NCBI GenBank assembly: GCA_965229005.1
Contig: CBDDIP010000002.1
Span: forward strand, 1,860,001 to 1,924,000
Direction of reading: 5' to 3'
Length of the DNA stretch: 64,000 nt
DNA from: CBDDIP01 sp965229005
GTDB lineage: Bacteria > Actinomycetota > Acidimicrobiia > Acidimicrobiales > Ilumatobacteraceae
The notes under the pieces: model-generated
What the model saw: only the letters and a program-made list of their open reading frames with translations
The model's database searches: none
What the model was told of the DNA's origin: nothing
Made by a program: the position numbers and the translations under genes
In this document: positions 27,241-36,524 of the stretch, in pieces
Numbering within the stretch: position 1 is the first letter of the stretch
Layout: each line of letters opens with the position of its first letter

Positions 27241-27272
27241 ACGGCGGGCCGGCTCGAAAGCCGGCCCGCCGT
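27241..27272 (-). terminator. strong hairpin terminator of the subtilase gene (UUCG loop)
   Basis: A perfect 14-bp stem (ACGGCGGGCCGGCT and its complement) with a 4-nt loop lies 12 nt past the subtilase stop. On the minus strand the loop reads TTCG, the ultrastable UUCG tetraloop, and the stem is followed by TTGCGTTTTGG. This is a convincing intrinsic terminator. Confidence 0.8.
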
Positions 27273-27284
27273 TCAACGAGCGGA

Positions 27285-29033
27285 TCAGCCGCCGACTGCC
27301 TTCGTGGCGTTGATGATCCCCGCCCCGTAGAAGCCGTTGTTGTTCTTCGTGCCTTCGCACGTGTGCGTGGCCGTACGCACCGCACCGCTCGGCAGGATGC
27401 GCGTGTACGTGTACGCAGCCGGCACCGGGCAGGCGGTCTTCGTCGCCGTGTTCTTCAAGATGAACTCGACGAGTGCGGGCGGCAGGGTCTTGCCACCGTG
27501 CAGCCAGTCACGGAAGCCGTACTCGCCGACGATCAGCGCAGCCACACCGGCGGCGTGCGGTGACGCCATCGAGGTGCCCTGGATGTACTGGTAGTACGCG
27601 CAGACCGAGTTGTCGGCCTTGCAGCTCTTGACGATCCACGGGACGACCGGGTCGCCGTTGGCGTCGATCTCCTCGTTGGCGATCGCCAGCGCCTTCGGGT
27701 ACGCGGCCAGGATCTGCGCCGGGTACGAGAGCGTGTTGCCGGGCGTGTCGTAGGCGTCGCCACCGGGAGCGGCGACGTCGATGTAGCCGTTGCCGTAGTC
27801 CGAGTAGTACGCCTTGCGCTTGCTCTGGCCGGTGCTGCTGACCGAGATCACGCCCTTGCCCTCCGACGGCATCGAGATGCACGACGCCGGGTCGAGCAGG
27901 TCACGCACGTAGGCGATCTCGCCGGGCTCCGAGGCGAAGTCCGGGCTGGAGCCGTCGCTGATCACCTTCGTGTAGTCGGTCGCACCGTTGCCGGCAGCCG
28001 ATACGAGCGTCACGCCACGGAAGCGAGCGAAGTCCAACGCACGCTGCATCGCCGTGATGATCGTCTGCTGCTCCTGCTGGTCGGCAGGCGAGTCGGACGG
28101 GTGGCTCTTGCAGTTGAACAGCCACGGATCCACGTAGTAGCTCATGTTGACCACGTCGATGCCGTTGCGGCCCGCATAGGTCAGCGCGTCGAGCGACGGC
28201 TGCAGGAAGAAGTAGCCCGAGTCCTGACCGGCGCGCAGGTTGACGATGGTCGCCTGCGGTGCCACACCGGCGATGCCGATGCCGTTGATCGGCGAGGCGA
28301 TGGTGGACGCGACGTGCGTGCCGTGACCGTCCTCGTCGACGTCGGCCGCGTCGTTGCACGACTGATCCGGCTCGTCCTCGCACGGCCCGTCGATGGAGTC
28401 GCCGTTCGCGTCGACCGGGATGTCGACCGTGAAGTTGCGGCTCAGCGCGAGGTTGAAGTTCGGGGCGATGTCCGGGTGCGAGCCGTCGACGCCCGTGTCG
28501 ATGATGCCCACCAGCACGCCCTTGCCCTGCTGCAGCTTGTAGGAGCCGGTGGTGGTGGCGCCGATCTGCTTCATGTCCCACTGCAGGTCGGCCAGCGGCT
28601 CGGCGTTGATCGCCGGCTTGTGCTTCGCTGCGCCGGCGCCGGCCGGGAGCTTGACGCGGCCGTCGGACTCTGCGGAGTCGAACTTGTCGGCCTCGCCCGT
28701 GCCCTTCTGGGCCTCGGGCACCGCGGCGATGATCCGGTTCTCGGCGGTGCCGTCGATCGCCGGCGAGGCGATGGCCGTCGCCGAGAAGTTGGCGTTCGTG
28801 GTGCTCACCGTGGCGACACCGACGTCGGTGTTCTCACTGATGATCGTGCCACCGGCTGCGGTGATCGCCGCGTGTGCGGCAGCGACCGAAGCGCCCTCGG
28901 CGTAGAGCACGACGAACTGAGCGTCGCCGCTCGCCTCCGCCGTGTTCGATGGCGTGGCGCCGGCCGTTCCGGCCGTGACTGCCGACGTGACGGCCAGCAG
29001 CGCAGTGCACGCAAGTGCGAGCTTCCTCTTCAT
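27285..29033 (-). CDS. secreted subtilisin-like serine protease (S8)
   Basis: This 582-aa protein starts at ATG 29033, with GGGATGGGA just upstream. It has a Sec signal peptide (MKRKLALACTALLAVTSAVTAGTAGA), an inhibitor/prodomain-like segment (AQFVVLYAEGASVAAAHAAI, about 35-110) and an S8 catalytic domain. Asp is in GIIDTGVDGSHPD (about 178), His in DGHGTHVAS (about 236) and Ser in QGTSMASPHAAG (about 484); the Asn of AAGNG supports the oxyanion hole. It has several Cys pairs and two Asp-rich loops likely to bind calcium. It should be an extracellular protease. A clean hairpin terminator follows. It is monocistronic, and nothing nearby suggests a dedicated substrate. Confidence 0.9.
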   Translation of the reverse strand: MKRKLALACTALLAVTSAVTAGTAGATPSNTAEASGDAQFVVLYAEGASVAAAHAAITAAGGTIISENTDVGVATVSTTNANFSATAIASPAIDGTAENRIIAAVPEAQKGTGEADKFDSAESDGRVKLPAGAGAAKHKPAINAEPLADLQWDMKQIGATTTGSYKLQQGKGVLVGIIDTGVDGSHPDIAPNFNLALSRNFTVDIPVDANGDSIDGPCEDEPDQSCNDAADVDEDGHGTHVASTIASPINGIGIAGVAPQATIVNLRAGQDSGYFFLQPSLDALTYAGRNGIDVVNMSYYVDPWLFNCKSHPSDSPADQQEQQTIITAMQRALDFARFRGVTLVSAAGNGATDYTKVISDGSSPDFASEPGEIAYVRDLLDPASCISMPSEGKGVISVSSTGQSKRKAYYSDYGNGYIDVAAPGGDAYDTPGNTLSYPAQILAAYPKALAIANEEIDANGDPVVPWIVKSCKADNSVCAYYQYIQGTSMASPHAAGVAALIVGEYGFRDWLHGGKTLPPALVEFILKNTATKTACPVPAAYTYTRILPSGAVRTATHTCEGTKNNNGFYGAGIINATKAVGG

Positions 29034-29143
29034 GTGTCCCATCCCTGTTGTCGAAGTTCGATCCGACCGCTGGTCCGGCACCCTAGCCACGCGTGCAAGC
29101 GTCCCGGAACAGACGTTCCGAACGGAAGATGAACACGTCGACT

Positions 29144-29184
29144 TCGGGGTCCGAACGGTCGCTCAGCGCATGTTCGAGCCCCGA
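29144..29184. repeat. hairpin repeat family, copy 1
   Basis: TCGGGGTCCGAAC and GTTCGAGCCCCGA form 13-nt arms with two mismatches around a 15-nt loop, GGTCGCTCAGCGCAT. The loop and right arm resemble copies at 35068-35124 and 35525-35567. It lies 17 nt past the mazF stop. Confidence 0.55.
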
Positions 29185-29201
29185 CTCCGTGGCCGCCGAC
29201 C

Positions 29202-29549
29202 TCACACGCCGAGGTGGAGGCGGATCGCTTCGTCGAGCGCAGACAGCTGTTGGTGCGTGAGATGCCCGACTGCGACGCCGACTCGTCGAACGTCCACCGA
29301 CCGGATCTGCTCGGCCTGGGCTTTCGACTCGGCCGTGAGTCCGCACGTGCCCGACTCGAGCAGCACCTGGAACTCGAACACCTTGTCGGTCGCCGCGGTG
29401 ATTGGCACGACGGTGATCACGCCACGGCCGAGACGACCTGCGACTCGGTTGGCGCCGTCGTTGCTGACGACCACCGCCGGCCGGCGCTTGTTCGCCTCGC
29501 TGCCGATGACCGGCTCGAGATCGACCCACACCAGGTCACCGCGGCGCAT
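29202..29549 (-). CDS. MazF/PemK-family toxin
   Basis: This 115-aa protein has the MazF/PemK fold pattern: MRRGDLVWVDLEPVIGSEANKRRPAVVVSND, then ITVVPITAATDKVFEFQVLL and SKAQAEQIRSVDVRRVG. These enzymes are ribosome-independent mRNA endoribonucleases. The start ATG 29549 overlaps the stop of the upstream antitoxin by one base (TGATG), the usual toxin-antitoxin coupling. A copy of the hairpin repeat family follows the stop. Confidence 0.88.
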   Translation of the reverse strand: MRRGDLVWVDLEPVIGSEANKRRPAVVVSNDGANRVAGRLGRGVITVVPITAATDKVFEFQVLLESGTCGLTAESKAQAEQIRSVDVRRVGVAVGHLTHQQLSALDEAIRLHLGV

Positions 29550-29776
29550 CAACTCGTCGGCTTCGTGTCGATCCCGTCGCCGATGGTGCTGTCCCACTCC
29601 GCCGCTTCGTCCTCGGTCTCGTCCCACGCCGCCGCGTACTGCTCGCCGAGCTCCGACGCCCGAAGCAACGACAGGGCTCGGTGCAGGACCGCCGATCGCG
29701 ACTCCACCCGGTGCTCGGCCACGTAGCGATCGATGAACGCCACGTCGTTGTCGGGGATGCTGACACTGAGCTTCAC
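29549..29776 (-). CDS. MazE/ribbon-helix-helix-like antitoxin
   Basis: The 75-aa protein begins MKLSVSIPDNDVAFIDRYVAEH at GTG 29776, with ribbon-helix-helix pattern SVSIPDNDVAFID...SRSAVLHRALSLL. It ends in an acidic tail (AAWDETEDEAAEWDS) of the kind that blocks MazF toxins. It is the first gene of the pair, with a palindrome just upstream, and probably represses its own operon. Confidence 0.82.
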   Translation of the reverse strand: MKLSVSIPDNDVAFIDRYVAEHRVESRSAVLHRALSLLRASELGEQYAAAWDETEDEAAEWDSTIGDGIDTKPTS

Positions 29777-29784
29777 CTGGGGAA

Positions 29785-29800
29785 TGCTACCTGAGTAGCA
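29785..29800 (-). promoter_or_regulatory. palindromic operator candidate of the mazEF-like pair
   Basis: TGCTAC-CTGA-GTAGCA has 6-bp perfect arms and ends 9 nt upstream of the antitoxin start. A further half-site (GGTAGC) lies about 9 nt beyond. This position and symmetry suit autorepression by a ribbon-helix-helix antitoxin. Confidence 0.45.
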
Positions 29801-29846
29801 CCCGATCGGTAGCGCTGCACCACCACGTGCGGACTACGTTGCGGCG

Positions 29847-31463
29847 ATGCGGACGCGGGCGGGATCAGCGGTGGTCGTTGGCGTTCTCCTGCTGACGGCA
29901 GTGCCGCAGACGTCGGCGCCCACGGCGACGGCGGCTGCCGAGAAGCGTGCCGTCCGCTGGCTGGCGATGGGCGACTCGTACAGCAGCGGCGAAGGGATCC
30001 CCGGCACGAACCCGGGCAACGCGGGATTGCAGGGCACCGACAACTGCGTTCGCGCCAACGGCGACAACACCAACGCGAAGGCGTGGTCCGTCGTCGCGGT
30101 CGATCAACTGGCCACGCTCGACGATCGCTACAGCTACGAGAAGCCGTTCTTCGTCGCCTGCAGCGGGGCGATCAACGACGGTGCGGCCACGCAGCTGGCC
30201 GAGATGCGCGCCGTGGTGACCAACGCGTCGCTGCAGAAGTGGGACGTCGTCTCGTTCAGCTTCGGCGGCAACAACATCAACTTCGAAGCGGTGCTGAAGG
30301 GGTGCATCGACCTCAACTCGGTGTGGGGCGCGTTCGACCTCTCACGCGGCTGCGACGTCACCGAGGCGCAGATGCGCAAGCGCATCAACATGCTCGCCGG
30401 CAAGGAGACGATCGTCCCGAACGAGTACCAGGGAACCGTCACGCTCCCCACGCTGTACGACACGATCGCCGGCGCGGTGAAGGAGGGCGGCGACGTGATC
30501 GTGGTCGGCTACCCGCAGCTCGTCGAAGAGGTGTCGCGATGGAGCTCGTGGCGGCGCGCCATCAACGACAACTGCGAAGGCATCCGGTCGTGGGACGTCG
30601 GCATGTTGCGTTCGCTCACCGGCTACCTCAACCAGCAGATCGCCCTCGCCGTGCGCGACGCCAACTCCCGCTGGCAGTCGAAGGGCGTCGAGTTCCACTT
30701 CGTCGACATCGCCACCGAGGTGTACGAGACCTCGATCTCCGTCGCGGACCAGCGGCACGCGCTGTGCAGCTCGTCGCCGTACCTCAACGGGATCACCACC
30801 GGAGTGACGAGCGGCGACTACCGCAAGCAGCGCAGCTTCCACCCCAACCAGACGGGCCACGACGCCACGGGTACGTACCTCGCCACGTGGGCGGCCGAGA
30901 ACCTCGAGTTCCCCGACGAGGTGGTGTTCGTGCCGCCCGTCGACATGACGATCGCCGAGGCGCAGCTGTACATCAACATGACCGGCTTCGGTCCGATCGA
31001 GGAGGACGGCCAGTACGGGCCGGCCACCACCGCCGCGGTGCAGCGGTTCCAGCGCGCCAAGCGCCTGACGCAGAGCGGTTTGGTCGACGCACCGACGAGC
31101 GCGGCGTTGCTGACCGCGGCGGCCGAGTTCACCTTCTTCTCCGAGTGCGGCACGCAGCTCGAGTTGCGGCCCCAGGGCGTGAGCGTGATCTGCCTCTCGG
31201 ACTGGTGGTACAGCGACATCGCGTGGTCGGAGTGGACGCCTCGCACCGCGACGGCAACCGCCACCTACAACACACGAGCCTGCGACCCGAGCTGCGTCGA
31301 GGACACGAACGTCTTCTCGTCGGCCGTGCAGATCACCCTGTCCGGACCGCAGCGGTTCCGTTGCGGCGACTTCGCTCCGGTCCTGTGGTTCACCGTCATG
31401 ACGGTGATCGAGTTCGACACGGGCAACCAGTGGACCGAGTCGATCGAGCCGCCGTCGTGCTGA
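29847..31463 (+). CDS. secreted SGNH/GDSL hydrolase with peptidoglycan-binding domain
   Basis: This 538-aa exported protein has an N-terminal signal segment (MRTRAGSAVVVGVLLLTAV). An SGNH hydrolase domain follows, with MGDSYSSGEG (about 41-50, nucleophile Ser44), SFGGNN (oxyanion Asn) and HPNQTGH (about 331-337, catalytic His). A PG_binding_1-like domain (about 370-420, MTGFGPIEEDGQYGPATTAAVQRF) and a Cys-containing C-terminal domain of about 110 residues complete it. It likely deacylates a cell-wall or lipid ester while attached to peptidoglycan; the substrate is unknown. The last 7 nt overlap the lipoprotein gene. The ATG at 29847 is 71 nt from the divergent MazEF-like operon. Confidence 0.82.
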   Translation: MRTRAGSAVVVGVLLLTAVPQTSAPTATAAAEKRAVRWLAMGDSYSSGEGIPGTNPGNAGLQGTDNCVRANGDNTNAKAWSVVAVDQLATLDDRYSYEKPFFVACSGAINDGAATQLAEMRAVVTNASLQKWDVVSFSFGGNNINFEAVLKGCIDLNSVWGAFDLSRGCDVTEAQMRKRINMLAGKETIVPNEYQGTVTLPTLYDTIAGAVKEGGDVIVVGYPQLVEEVSRWSSWRRAINDNCEGIRSWDVGMLRSLTGYLNQQIALAVRDANSRWQSKGVEFHFVDIATEVYETSISVADQRHALCSSSPYLNGITTGVTSGDYRKQRSFHPNQTGHDATGTYLATWAAENLEFPDEVVFVPPVDMTIAEAQLYINMTGFGPIEEDGQYGPATTAAVQRFQRAKRLTQSGLVDAPTSAALLTAAAEFTFFSECGTQLELRPQGVSVICLSDWWYSDIAWSEWTPRTATATATYNTRACDPSCVEDTNVFSSAVQITLSGPQRFRCGDFAPVLWFTVMTVIEFDTGNQWTESIEPPSC

Positions 31464-31975
31464 GGATCGCTCAACGGTGTGGGCTCGGCGCGCTGCTGCT
31501 CGTCGCCGCAGTCGGTTGCAGCGGGTCGGACGAGTCGTCGCCGACGTCGCCGGTCACCGAGGCGAGCGTCGTGTCCACCGATTCGACGGCGTCGACGTCG
31601 ACCGCACCCGGCGACACCGTGCCCCTGCCGCCGGTCGATGCCGACGCCGGCGCGGCGACGGTCGCCTTCCTTGCCGGTCCCGGCGCGCCGCTGGTCGCGC
31701 TCGCCTCGGTCGCGGCGACGCTGTCGTCCGCTGCCACGCCGGATTGCCAGGCCGCTTTGGATCAGCTGTCGGCGGGCCCGTCGCCGGAGGATCTCGCCGC
31801 GATCGCCGCCGACACGCCGGACCCGGTGCTCGCCGGCGCGTTCAACGGGCTCGTCCTGGTCACCGACGAGTTCGTCACCCGCTGCATCAAGGACGGCTCG
31901 GTCCCCGCTGACGTCGACCAGCGGCTCGACGAGGCAAGCGCCTTGGTCGCCCGCCGCACCGCCGACCTGGCCTGA
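31457..31975 (+). CDS. small secreted lipoprotein
   Basis: This 172-aa protein starts at GTG 31457, overlapping the hydrolase stop by 7 nt. The N-terminus (VLRIAQRCGLGALLLVAAVGC) is a lipoprotein signal with a slightly atypical lipobox (AVGC). A Ser/Thr-rich spacer follows, then a helical Ala-rich domain with two Cys (PDCQAALDQL and FVTRCIKDG). Function is unknown. Coupling to the SGNH hydrolase suggests a shared cell-envelope role. Confidence 0.6.
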   Translation: MLRIAQRCGLGALLLVAAVGCSGSDESSPTSPVTEASVVSTDSTASTSTAPGDTVPLPPVDADAGAATVAFLAGPGAPLVALASVAATLSSAATPDCQAALDQLSAGPSPEDLAAIAADTPDPVLAGAFNGLVLVTDEFVTRCIKDGSVPADVDQRLDEASALVARRTADLA

Positions 31976-31988
31976 CGACCTGGCCTGA
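31963..31988 (+). repeat. 13-bp tandem duplication at the lipoprotein stop
   Basis: CGACCTGGCCTGA occurs twice head to tail. The first copy contains the stop codon, so the duplication does not change the protein. It looks like a recent slippage event. Confidence 0.7.
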
Positions 31989-32048
31989 CGAGCTGAACGA
32001 CGTACGCGTTCGGCCACCTTCGCGCACCCTTGCCGTACGGTGCTCGAC

Positions 32049-34096
<2,048 letters not shown>

Positions 34097-34100
<4 letters not shown>

Positions 34101-34675
34101 GCGACGCATCGCAGGCCGTGCTGTTGCTCACCAACCGCATCGTCGACATCGGCGCCAAACCGCTGAGCGCCGCCGAGCTGTGGGCGCTGCTCGCTGCGAA
34201 CCCGACGCTGGAAGGTCTGCACGCCGACGATCGCTACGGCCGCCTCCTCGGCGCCGGCACCGCCTTCGCCTTCGCCCGCGAGCGGCTGGAGGAGGAAGGC
34301 CTGCGGCTCATCTGTGCGCTCGACGCCGGCTTCCCGCAGCGGCTGCGAGCGCTCGGCGACTCGTGCCCCGCGTTCCTGTTGGTCGCCGGCAACGAGTCGA
34401 TGCTCGCCGCCGTCGATGAGGGTGGAGGAGTGGCGGTCGGCTCCGGTGCGGCGGTCCCCGATGGCCCGGTCGTCCTGGTCCCGTCGGAAGGCCTGCGGTT
34501 GGCCGCCCGCGACCCCGATGTCCGCAAGCGAGTCCACACCCGACAGCTGTGCCTCATGAGCCCCTACGCCCCCAACCTCCGCGCCACCGCCGCAACGGCG
34601 GCCGGAGCGCGCAAGCTGATCGACGCCCTCAACGGCGCCGGCGAACAACCGTCACTCTTCGAGTCGAGTACCTGA
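34097..34675 (+). CDS. truncated DprA/SLOG-like protein
   Basis: This 192-aa protein starts at GTG 34097 inside the RecQ stop (GTGA). The segment LICALDAGFPQRLRALGDSCPAFLLVAGN resembles the entry to the DprA/Smf Rossmann fold (D-x-x-YP-x-x-L, then a P-x-x-L-x-x-x-GN strand). Only about 22 residues separate it from VVLVPSEGL, so most of the usual nucleotide-binding core is missing. The N-terminal part (VLLLTNRIVDIGAKPLSAAELWALLAA) is helical. A competence or DNA-processing role by itself is doubtful. Coupling to a RecQ-phosphoribosyltransferase fusion suggests a two-protein DNA-repair or conflict module. The family call is tentative. Confidence 0.5.
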
Positions 34676-34705
34676 GCGCCCCTCAGCGGCGCCCAGCTAC
34701 TCGGT

Positions 34706-34987
34706 TCAGAACAGGCTGCTCTTGGTGTTGGGCCAGATCGAGGTGATGGCGTAGCCCACCAGCAACCCGACGACGGCACCGATCAGGCAACCCACTGCGA
34801 CGAGCTCCACCGTGGACGGGTTGCCGAACCGGTCAAGTGCCACGTCCCCCGTGATGTTGGAGCACGCCTTGCCGCCGAACCCTCTCGTCTCGCAGTCGGG
34901 GTACCAGAGCACTCCGCCAAGCAGCATGCCGATCGTGCCGAGGACGCCACCGACCTTCGTCAGCAGATCCGTGATGAACTTGATCAT
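34706..34987 (-). CDS. small membrane protein
   Basis: This 93-aa protein has two hydrophobic segments: MIKFITDLLTKVGGVLGTIGMLLGGVLW (about 1-27) and VELVAVGCLIGAVVGLLVGYAI (about 60-82). The short polar loop between them has two Cys (CETRGFGGKAC), likely outside. The family is unknown. It converges on the DprA-like gene. Confidence 0.55.
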   Translation of the reverse strand: MIKFITDLLTKVGGVLGTIGMLLGGVLWYPDCETRGFGGKACSNITGDVALDRFGNPSTVELVAVGCLIGAVVGLLVGYAITSIWPNTKSSLF

Positions 34988-35067
34988 CCGCCACCCCCGT
35001 CGCGTCGACCCCGCGGTCGACGGGGCGATAGTACCGCGTCGGTGGCATGTCGATTCATGGTGTGAAT

Positions 35068-35124
35068 GCTCCGAGTCGAGGCTCGAAGCGTTGCTGAGCG
35101 CACGTTCGAGCCCCGGTTCGGAGC
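35068..35124. repeat. hairpin repeat family, copy 2
   Basis: Outer arms GCTCCGA/TCGGAGC and inner arms GGCTCGAA/TTCGAGCC enclose a loop containing CGTTGCTGAGCGCAC. The loop core and right-arm segment GTTCGAGCCCCG match copy 1 exactly over 12 nt. It lies in the divergent gap 34988-35136, which contains no other feature I can support. Confidence 0.55.
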
Positions 35125-35136
35125 AACGATGGGCGG

Positions 35137-35547
35137 ATGGCGTTCCTGCAACTGGTGACGATCGTGGTGCGTGACTACGACGAGGCGATCCACTTCTACT
35201 GCGACGCGCTCGGGTTCGACCTCGTGGAGGACTCGCCGTCGCTCACCAACGACGGCGTCCCGAAGCGATGGGTGGTCGTCCGCCCGCCCGGTGCCGAGAC
35301 CGGGATCCTCCTCGCCCAACCGAGCCGCGACGACCAGGCCGAGGTGATCGGTCGACAAGCCGCCGACCGCGTCGCCTTCTTCCTCGAGGTCGACGACTTC
35401 GACGCGGCGTTCGCCCGCCTGAAGGAGCACGGCGTCGAGATCGTTCGCCCACCCTTCACCCAGCCGTACGGCACCGTGGCCGTGTTCCGCGACATCGCCG
35501 GCAACCGTTGGGACCTGATCGGGAGTGCGGGTCCAAACGGTCGCTGA
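35137..35547 (+). CDS. VOC/glyoxalase-family protein
   Basis: This 136-aa protein has one vicinal-oxygen-chelate module: LVTIVVRDYDEAIHFYCDALGFDLVED at the start, RVAFFLEVDDFDAAFARLKEHGVEIVRPP in the middle and AVFRDIAGNRWDLIG at the end, close to a glyoxalase I or fosfomycin-resistance-like fold. The substrate cannot be named. The last eight codons and the stop lie within the third copy of the hairpin repeat, so the C-terminal residues SAGPNGR appear to be repeat-derived. Confidence 0.8.
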   Translation: MAFLQLVTIVVRDYDEAIHFYCDALGFDLVEDSPSLTNDGVPKRWVVVRPPGAETGILLAQPSRDDQAEVIGRQAADRVAFFLEVDDFDAAFARLKEHGVEIVRPPFTQPYGTVAVFRDIAGNRWDLIGSAGPNGR

Positions 35548-35580
35548 GCAACGGTTTCAGCCCGCACTCAAAACCGTTGC
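35525..35580. repeat. hairpin repeat family, copy 3, with a 10-bp inverted repeat
   Basis: GTGCGGG...AAAC and GTTT...CCCGCAC (35525-35567) pair around the 15-nt loop GGTCGCTGAGCAACG, which is close to the loops of copies 1 and 2 although the stem sequence has changed. An alternative perfect pairing, GCAACGGTTT (35548-35557) with AAACCGTTGC (35571-35580), overlaps it. Two mutually exclusive hairpins are therefore possible. Confidence 0.55.
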
Positions 35581-35615
35581 GATGCGGCCATGGCGGAGCG
35601 CGACGCTGGTGACCG

Positions 35616-36398
35616 ATGACCGTGACGACGTTGCTGGAGACCTTCCTCGATCGGGGAGTGGTGCGCGTGCCGGCGGCGTTCACGCGCACGCAGGCGAGCG
35701 CGATGTCCGACGCGATCTGGCGGCACGTCACCAAGACCACGCCGTGCCGGCGCAACGACCCGTCTACCTGGAACGGGCGGCCGATCAGCTTCAAGAAGCT
35801 GAAGTCCAACTCATCGTTCGACGCACTCACGCAGAACGCCGCAACCGCAGCGGCACTGGACGAGATCTTCGGCAAGCGGTTGTGGACCAATGCCAAGGCC
35901 GGGCCGCAGATCCTGATGACGTTTCCGAACGCGTCGCAGTGGCAGCTCCCCAACCGTCTCTGGCACACCGACGCCGGCTTCGAGCACCGCACGTTCCCCA
36001 CCTTCGGCGTGAAGCTGTTCGCGTGCGTCGAGCCGCTTCGCCCCGGCGGTGGCGCGACCCTCGCGCTCGCCGGATCGCATCGACTCGTCGATGGCTACCG
36101 ATCCACGCTCGCCCGCGACCAGCGAGGCGCGGTGTCGAGCCTGTGGAACGGGTTCATGAAGCAGGACCCATGGCTGCGCGACCTGGTCCACCCGAACCGC
36201 ACCGAGACCGGAACGTTGATGGACGGCCCCCACGAGGTGGACGGCGTGCCGGTGGAGGTTGTCGAGATGTGCGGCGACCCCGGAGACGTGTGGATCACGC
36301 ACCTGTACACGTTCCACTGCGTCTCACCGAACGCCAACGCCACCCCCCGCCTGATGATCGCCGAAGCGATCTACCGTGCCACGCCGCCGCCGGCCTAG
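35616..36398 (+). CDS. phytanoyl-CoA dioxygenase-family protein
   Basis: This 260-aa protein is a probable Fe(II)/2-oxoglutarate oxygenase of the PhyH type. The metal-binding H-x-D is in LWHTDAGFEH (about 113-122), the distal His in YTFHCVSPNANATPRLMI (about 232), and the Arg that binds 2-oxoglutarate follows in the same segment. The N-terminus VRVPAAFTRTQASAMSDAIW is typical. The substrate is unknown, and no biosynthetic cluster surrounds it. Confidence 0.75.
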   Translation: MTVTTLLETFLDRGVVRVPAAFTRTQASAMSDAIWRHVTKTTPCRRNDPSTWNGRPISFKKLKSNSSFDALTQNAATAAALDEIFGKRLWTNAKAGPQILMTFPNASQWQLPNRLWHTDAGFEHRTFPTFGVKLFACVEPLRPGGGATLALAGSHRLVDGYRSTLARDQRGAVSSLWNGFMKQDPWLRDLVHPNRTETGTLMDGPHEVDGVPVEVVEMCGDPGDVWITHLYTFHCVSPNANATPRLMIAEAIYRATPPPA

Positions 36399-36524
36399 CC
36401 GCGTCGAGCCAGATATCTCGCTCAACGTTGTGGTGGCCGCGCGTGCGGTGGTGAAAGCCGGCGAATTGCCTGTTCTCGGGGTGTTTTCTGACGCTCTACG
36501 ATCTCAACGACGGGAGGGGGCGAC

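Noticed and set aside
29172..29184. GTTCGAGCCCC looks like a tRNA T-arm
   Set aside because: No acceptor, D-arm or anticodon stem around it; it is part of a palindromic repeat that recurs at 35 kb.
31477..31911. Alternative frames over the lipoprotein after the SGNH gene
   Set aside because: Arg-rich shadows; the GTG 31457 frame has a lipoprotein signal and couples to the hydrolase.
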